Below are positions 59,501-64,000 of a stretch of 64,000 nt of DNA, piece after piece. The notes under the pieces are model-generated. The model was not told the DNA's origin, did not search any database, and saw only the letters and a program-made list of their open reading frames with translations. Within the stretch, counting starts at the first letter, position 1. Every line of letters starts with the position of its first letter. This stretch comes from Grifola frondosa (Eukaryota; Basidiomycota; Agaricomycetes; Polyporales; Grifolaceae): positions 1 through 64,000 of the forward strand of contig LUGG01000057.1 of the NCBI GenBank assembly GCA_001683735.1. The letters are read 5' to 3'. The translations under genes were made by a program, and so were the position numbers.

Positions 59501-60257
59501 GAGGAGAGAGAGAAAACTCACTTTTCACGATTGCCGTTGTCCCCTGGACGAGCATGATCTTCTCCGCTACGTCGCGGCCTTGCTCGAAGGCGCAGAAGCC
59601 GAGGACGCTACCCATCCGCGGGTACGTCTTCTTGTTGCCGTGAGTGACACCCATTTCACCGCCGGCTGTGACGTTGAAGCCGGTGAGGCCGTCGTTGTCG
59701 TCGACGTCGTTGGTGGAAGGTACTGTGAGAGCTCCTTTGAACTAGGAGGCAACATGCGCGGTAGCCGAGAACTTGTGCGATGGGATGGGAACAAACCTTA
59801 CCGGGAAGATAGAACTCGCCGTAGAGGCTCGACATCCTTGAGGGCGCCGCCGCCGCCGAGCTTCTTCTCAAGCCAGATCTCGTGGTAGGCAGTTGTGCCG
59901 GGGAGGGGGGGGGTGGTGACTGATGGATTTGGCAAATTCGTATGCCTAGTTATGCAGCTTCGAGAGCGACGGGAGCGCCGATACGATGACGTTCCTGGCG
60001 GGAAGTGTGAGATCTGGATCTGGATATGAAGAGAGAGAAAGAACGACGCACCGGTTGATATCACCGTACGCGGCGAGGGTGTCGAGGAGGGCGTGGTTAA
60101 TGTCCTGGATGACCGCCTTCAGGTGTCGCTTGATCACCCCGTGGAACTGGGACGTCTGCCGCGTCGTGATCTTCAGCGTCCCCCCATGCTCGTCTGCAAT
60201 CCTGTCCGGCAGCAGCCACTGCTCCGGCCTGCACACATCCCCAGGCATCCGCACCTA
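59500..60257 (-). pseudogene. fragment of sulfite reductase (NADPH) beta subunit
   Basis: Read from 60257 on the minus strand, right after a TTTAG acceptor: [20 protein letters not shown], then [20 protein letters not shown] and [17 protein letters not shown]. After introns come the LSKLHN region, AYHEIWLEKKL, GFNVTAGGEMGVTHGNKKTY and GSVLGFCAFEQGRDVAEK. This is the siroheme/ferredoxin-like sulfite reductase repeat of the assimilatory enzyme. Lesions: TAG after LHN (about 59944), TAG after AHVAS (about 59737), and a frame change near 59840. The N-terminal flavodoxin-like part and the Cys motifs for the 4Fe-4S cluster are absent. It is a truncated, dead copy. Confidence 0.75.
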
Positions 60258-61430
60258 AATCATGAAGCTGAATTTGTGCCTTGTTGCGTGACAGAATACA
60301 ATGCGAGTCCACGGCGACTTCGGCCTTTCTGGGATTTCGGGCACAGCAACCATCGAAAGAAATGCAGACTGCAAAGTGAACAAGAGTCAGGTATGCAATC
60401 GCATGTTAATAAAGGCTGACCTTTGCAACGCCTTCGCCTGCCTCTGTAGTGGCAATGACTGGAGACTCGAGCTTCTCTTCAAAGTCCATATGTTGCTGAA
60501 TATCTTCAGGCTGTCGGGGCTGTTACAGCAACCTCGACAACGACCTCGGGCGATTCCACAGTGGGGATACTCCGCACAGAGGCAGGCGATGATGATTCCG
60601 CCTCTTCAATATCGACGACTACAATGACCTGGGCAGTGCCAACCGAACTCCACCATGAGAGCTCACGGAATATGAAAGAATCCAAGGAGAGATCGGAGCC
60701 TCAGTAGTTGTGACAGGAATTGAGGAATTAACGAGCTTGTATTGTCTTAGTTAGCCAGCGTATATGATCAATCCCAGAGCAACCTACCTCCGAAGCATCT
60801 TCCACGGTTGTTGCGATGACGGGAATTGGTACATCGGCCTCCTCCTCAAGTCCTGATTCGGTAGCGATAACCGCCCCGACTTCGGCTTCTTGCGGTGTTG
60901 CAAACTCACCAGTTCTTCTTCCACTACAAGTCAACAGCAGAGTCGAGGTCCCGACAACTAGTGTCTCAACGGCTGTAACGGTCTCGCCGGCTGGACAGGC
61001 AGCCAGGCAGCGGCTCCACGGTGCTGAGTTCAGGAAGTGTGGTCGCCTCAGCTTTGGGTGAACGAAGACTACTGAATTAACAGGATATGAGGAAATCCAC
61101 GGTGACTTCGGTCTCTCATCAGTATCTGTAGCCTCAACCAAAGACATTCTTTGCTTGTGGATTGACGAAGGTACGTTAGCAGCATTCACTTGGGATGTAC
61201 TTCCGTCACATACCTTCGTGACGAGATCCGCGTCAGACGTCGAAATTGAGGGAAGTCCAGCAGATTGATCATCCTGTGAGGACTCCACAATAGGCGCAAC
61301 GACAACGGTATCGGAAATCGCGATCTCCGGTACAGCAACAACGGCTGCAAAAAGCTACTCCAGCTCTTCAATCTCATCTTGTTTTGGACCGCGGTGGTGG
61401 CGATCTGGAGACCTGTCGAGGGAACGCGCA
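60258..61430 (-). CDS. repeat-rich Pro/Val/Glu protein with SPW motifs, frames broken
   Basis: The minus strand encodes low-complexity acidic and Val-rich sequence in several pieces: VPEIAISDTVVVAPIVESSQ; RPKSPWISSYPVNSVVF (about 61095); EEEADVPIPVIATTVEDASE (about 60810); APISPWILSYSVSSHGG (about 60680); VIVVVDIEEAESSSP (about 60600); PEDIQQHMDFEEKLESPVIA (about 60500); and RPKSPWTRIVF (about 60320). The [KI]SPW.[LS]SYxV-type motif thus occurs three times. Single-base frame changes separate some pieces (for example at about 60655). No domain is known to me. It may be a structural or disordered protein. Confidence 0.45.
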
Positions 61431-62061
61431 ATGATCACCGCGTGTCTGGAAGTACCATACGTTCAACTTACCAGAACTTCAAGTCCTCAACCCGTTAGCG
61501 GCACCCGTACCCATATCGACCATGTTCACAGTAGACCTTCGAAAATTCATCTAAATAACGAGAAATTAGCTTCACCTGACATTCTGAACGTGGAAGAATT
61601 AGAGAGGAGAAATTAGAGAGGAGATGGACAGCAATGTGGGAAACGCAACGCCCAGTGGTTTGCAGACTTGCAAATAGTGATATGACGCGGATGTACAAAA
61701 GGACGAAAGGGAATGATGGCAGCACCTCAACATCCGAGCCCTCTCTACGCGCGTCCGCCAGGAAGAAACCTGGTTTCTGCGCGCTCAGGCCTCGGACACG
61801 AAGTTCTTTGGATGAAGTGGACTTGAGTTCGGAATCCCAGTGTTACGGCGGAGTTACAATCGCAGCGTGGTGATTCTTAATATATTGGGCCCGCTTCGAA
61901 TAGAAATTAGTGACTATGTACATCTTACGGCGCTGAATTAATGTATAGGAATACAATACATATCGGTAATTTGGACCGCATCGGTGAGTCGCTCACAGAT
62001 CTAGGCTTGACAACGATCCAGCAAGATGCCAATCTCGTCCAATATGATACACCTAGTAGTG
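61431..62061. other. intergenic, nothing certain
   Basis: A minus-strand frame around 61870-61620 (SSKELRVRGLSAQKPGF) may be an upstream exon of the SPW-motif protein but cannot be joined to it. Nothing else is seen. Confidence 0.3.
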
Positions 62062-64000
62062 CTACTCTCCGTCATTTATAAGGAATCTTGTCAGGCCGTA
62101 CATATTGTCCATCTCCAATGCTTCCTCGTCGGACTCATCATCGCGCTCTTCCCCCCGGATATGCCTTCCTCAGCTGAAGTGGCTCCATCATCATCCTCCC
62201 GATTGTCTAATCCCCATTCCGGAGAATCCACCGGCACGTCATCATGGTCTGTAACGTCTTTCCATTTGCATGTTCAGGAGCGTTCGGTATGGGTTGGAAC
62301 ACGGTGAGGTCCTGCTCGACTGCTTCTGAGGGTGTTGATGAGCTAACAGCGGACCTGCGGGCATAGGTATGGCCAACTGCCATACCCCAATAATATCGCA
62401 TGATCATGTCACGGTCCACAAACCTGCAGATAATTATGTCGATCAGACCTCTAAACTACTAGCCAAACAACAAACTCACCGATTCACATAGTATTTTTGC
62501 GCATCCGAAGCATCCTGTGCGATTGAAGACAATCCGATACCATCTGCATGCATTTGCCCATGCGTGTATGCCGGTATTATATGGCATCCCCGCAGGATAT
62601 CAGCAGGATCGATGAATCCAAACGCGTCTTCGTCGTACATCGGCACAAAGCGAAGTAAGTCCATCTTGAGACCACTCCAATTGATTGTCACGTCATCGAT
62701 CACCTGGAACCACCGGACCCACAGGAAATCCATGCGGCGCGACCGAAAGTCAAGCATCCCGGAGCCTGTGTAAACCACATCGACGTGGAAGATTCCGAGG
62801 ACACGAGCATACCAGAAAGGGTGAATGCCATGCTGTTCACCTTCTATCTCCACAAGACCCATGACGTCACGATGAGAAGTGTTCGGGTTGATAACGTCTT
62901 GAGCACGGCGGACGTCGTAGGTCATGTAGTTTAGTCTGAGGATGTAATGCCTATAAATGCAGTCATTCTTGAAAAGAACACAATTCTGGTCTTCGGATAC
63001 TTGTGCGTCATTAAGGTCCTCGACGCCCGTGCCGTTGCGATCAGATATCGCATTCACTGCGTCTTCTTCGCGGAGTTTAGCTTGAATTCGAGGCAGTAGA
63101 TGTTGCCTAAGCTTAGGAAGAAAGTTCTACAACGACAATCAGGATTGATAATGGGCTTGTTAGTTTACTCACCATAACAGCCGGATCATCAGAATTCTTC
63201 AGGAGAAACGGTCCAAGGACCTCACGGTGATTCTGCGATTTTCCCATGTGGTAATGTTCGTTCGGAGAGTTGTCGATTTCCTCCTTAGGCGTGTCGGCTG
63301 CTCTGTTGTACCTATTGCGAATGGCACGAATACGTGCTTGTCGACGTTCAATTTGTGTTAATTGCCTTACGAAGTGCTTTCGACTAGTCCGGCGATATCG
63401 TCCTTTCGACGTCCGGTGTTCTAGCTCTCCCTAAGTACGAAGAATGTTTAATAATATAGTACGTGGTACATTTTGACACTCACAGGCTGCGTAGAATATG
63501 AATCAGTTGTTCCATATCTTCTGATAGTCATGGTGTAGTCGCCAAGGGCATGATACTTGAATGTTTCAAGGTTCAGTGTCTTTGGGCGTCGAGCACTATC
63601 CGCTGCGGCATGAGAAGGGTTCGACGAAGCCTTTTCTTGACTTTGCTGTCTGGCCTGACGACGTCGGCGTGAGGCAGCTTCCCGCACCGACTCACGGGTC
63701 TCGTACTGCACGCATGTGGTAGTGAGGAATGTTCGCGTTATCCGACCAACGTCAGCTGTGACGCCATCCATCAGCTCGAGAGTTTCGTCCGTGTGCATCC
63801 TAAGTTTTGCCAAGCCGTGCCATTGCGCAAAGACAAAGAGGAGGTCCATCAAGACTTTATTATGGGGCTCCGGTAGTAGACCTTCGAAAGCAGGGATAGA
63901 GCACTGCATCTATAAGTGAGAACAGGTCACAGCAATCGAGAATTACCATTACCTGGAGGATATCTTCGTAGTCATGGGCAGCAAGTTGTTTGAGTTCAGA
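62062..64000 (-). mobile_element. Plavaka-type (CACTA-like) transposase, 3' part, continues off the right edge
   Basis: Read from the edge: MQCSIPAFEGLLPEPHNKVL, LLFVFAQWHGLAKLRMHTDE, KTLNLETFKYHALGDYTMTI and RRYGTTDSYSTQP (63909-63485); GELEHRTSKGRYRRTSRKHF (63420); HYHMGKSQNHREVLGPFLL; YTGSGMLDFRSRRMDF with FHVDVVY (62800); and FVDRDMIMRYYWGMAVGHTY (62430). The acidic tail ends at the stop 62062. These are the C-terminal hallmarks of Plavaka transposases, widespread in Agaricomycetes (recalled). The core DDE domain must lie beyond 64000. Two single-base losses, an A run at about 62255 and a six-base C run at about 62153, break the last exon. Joining across them gives a continuous tail ending LINDGE. 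Confidence 0.75.

Overview
The window is a fungal nuclear sequence. Many short GT-AG introns (about 50-70 bp), a GCN1 gene, a Plavaka-type transposase, a DUF6698-like gene and tandem kinase-like genes point to an Agaricomycete basidiomycete, possibly Polyporales (inferred from family content only).

Layout: 1.2-4.5 kb glucosidase II alpha (GH31), then a polyserine protein (4.8-5.5). 6.2-8.0 (-) is a probable mitochondrial protein and 8.1-8.8 a small conserved membrane protein. 9.5-12.0 is a damaged MFS transporter, 12.3-14.4 a damaged kinase-like gene, and 14.4-14.8 a damaged small cysteine-rich secreted protein. 15.1-24.7 is a nested transposon block: an element with long terminal inverted repeats holds an 8.7-kb palindromic composite of two hAT copies, and each layer has its own target-site duplication. 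24.8-27.6 (-) is a family X DNA polymerase with BRCT. 28.8-29.9 (-) is a multi-pass membrane protein. 31.2-32.7 is a GGPP synthase. 32.9-42.1 is GCN1. 43.4-55.6 is a duplicated accessory region with four kinase-like paralogues in both orientations, two further copies of the cysteine-rich secreted protein, and a complete glutaryl-CoA dehydrogenase at 46.7-48.7. 56.3-56.8 is a tandem duplication, 56.9-58.3 (-) a DUF6698-like gene, 58.5-59.0 a small coiled-coil gene, 59.5-60.3 (-) a sulfite reductase beta fragment with stops, 60.3-61.4 (-) a repeat-rich protein, and 62.1 to the right edge (-) the 3' part of a Plavaka-type transposase.

Metabolic and housekeeping genes (N-glycan trimming, prenyl diphosphate synthesis, lysine/tryptophan catabolism, translation stress signalling, DNA end joining) lie between mobile and fast-evolving sequence. 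There is no evident pathway cluster.

The most unusual structure is the nested palindromic hAT composite. A second message is technical. Single-base length differences, mostly in short homopolymers, break frames in otherwise well-conserved genes, including GCN1. The same kind of difference separates the two otherwise matching hAT arms. Many apparent frameshifts here are therefore probably consensus errors and not real mutations.
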